A DNA stretch of 34,034 nucleotides from a virus. Below are positions 34,013-34,034 of the stretch, in pieces; positions within the stretch are counted from its first letter, which is position 1; the number at the start of each line of letters is the position of its first letter. The DNA lies in the IMG/VR virus record IMGVR_UViG_3300021602_000015, positions 1-34,034 of that record; one strand, given 5' to 3'. The notes beneath the pieces were generated by a model. That model saw only the letters and a list, made by a program, of their open reading frames with translations, made no database searches and was not told where the DNA came from. Position numbers and translations under genes: made by a program.

Positions 34013-34034
34013 CAATCTTCTCCGCAGTTACAAT

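Noticed and set aside
1-34034. CRISPR array, insertion sequence or toxin-antitoxin locus
   Set aside because: No regularly spaced repeats, transposase motifs or known toxin signatures were seen.
33923-34034. Second open frame entering from the right edge and ending at TGA overlapping ATG 33921
   Set aside because: It looks protein-like, but has no visible start and overlaps the membrane microprotein fully; noted as an alternative rather than called.

Overview
The window looks like the accessory and early region of a large tailed-phage genome, probably a T4-like myovirus or a relative. Almost every gene is small, lies on the minus strand and overlaps its neighbour by a few bases (ATGA or TAATG). 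There are three tRNA genes with encoded CCA ends. The set includes phage-type DNA ligase, Lar-like anti-restriction protein, MoxR ATPase with a VWA/metallopeptidase partner, SleB-type cell-wall hydrolase and a dense load of homing-type endonucleases. T4-style late promoters (TATAAATA or GATAAATA) occur repeatedly. No virion structural genes are seen. The host is not identifiable from the sequence; near-perfect sigma70 promoters and strong Shine-Dalgarno (SD) sites suggest a Gram-negative bacterium.

Layout. 1-5900: chains of small hypothetical genes in operons that each begin at a TTGACN-17-TATAAT promoter, including six copies of a small 'MNER...HFGVEE' family (four here, two at 33.3-33.7 kb) and two basic AT-hook-like proteins. 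5991-7947: a GIY-YIG endonuclease on the plus strand facing a four-gene minus operon. 8014-9414: a nearly gene-free zone with two structured RNAs, one starting with a complete hammerhead ribozyme under a perfect late promoter. 9415-12708: HD phosphohydrolase, DNA ligase and an HNH operon. 12749-15503: tRNA-Leu, a roughly 530-nt ornate RNA, an HNH endonuclease, SleB hydrolase, tRNA-Met and hairpin repeats. 15509-17744: small genes, tRNA-Arg with an adjacent zinc-finger endonuclease, and an exported lysine-rich protein. 17866-19276: Lar operon. 19307-24071: a GGDEF diguanylate cyclase and a penicillin-binding-protein-like D,D-peptidase operon. 24112-27883: glycosyltransferase-like gene, T4-type hypotheticals, GIY-YIG and HNH. 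27959-30885: lipoprotein, VWA/metallopeptidase and MoxR. 30951-34034: GIY-YIG, macro domain and more small genes.

The most notable content is RNA and regulatory. (i) There is a type I hammerhead with every core nucleotide present. (ii) Four ORF-free stretches of about 250-600 nt carry helices whose G.U pairs form only in the minus-strand transcript. (iii) A hairpin motif recurs three times at transcript 3' ends. (iv) Several sigma70 and late promoters sit 4-7 nt from the start codon, implying leaderless mRNAs. (v) Two late promoters are buried in hairpins that would hide the start codon in read-through transcripts. A phage-borne GGDEF protein with both active-site and inhibitory-site motifs, and a macro-domain protein, suggest manipulation of host nucleotide signalling.

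All functional calls come from reading motifs; no database or folding software was run.
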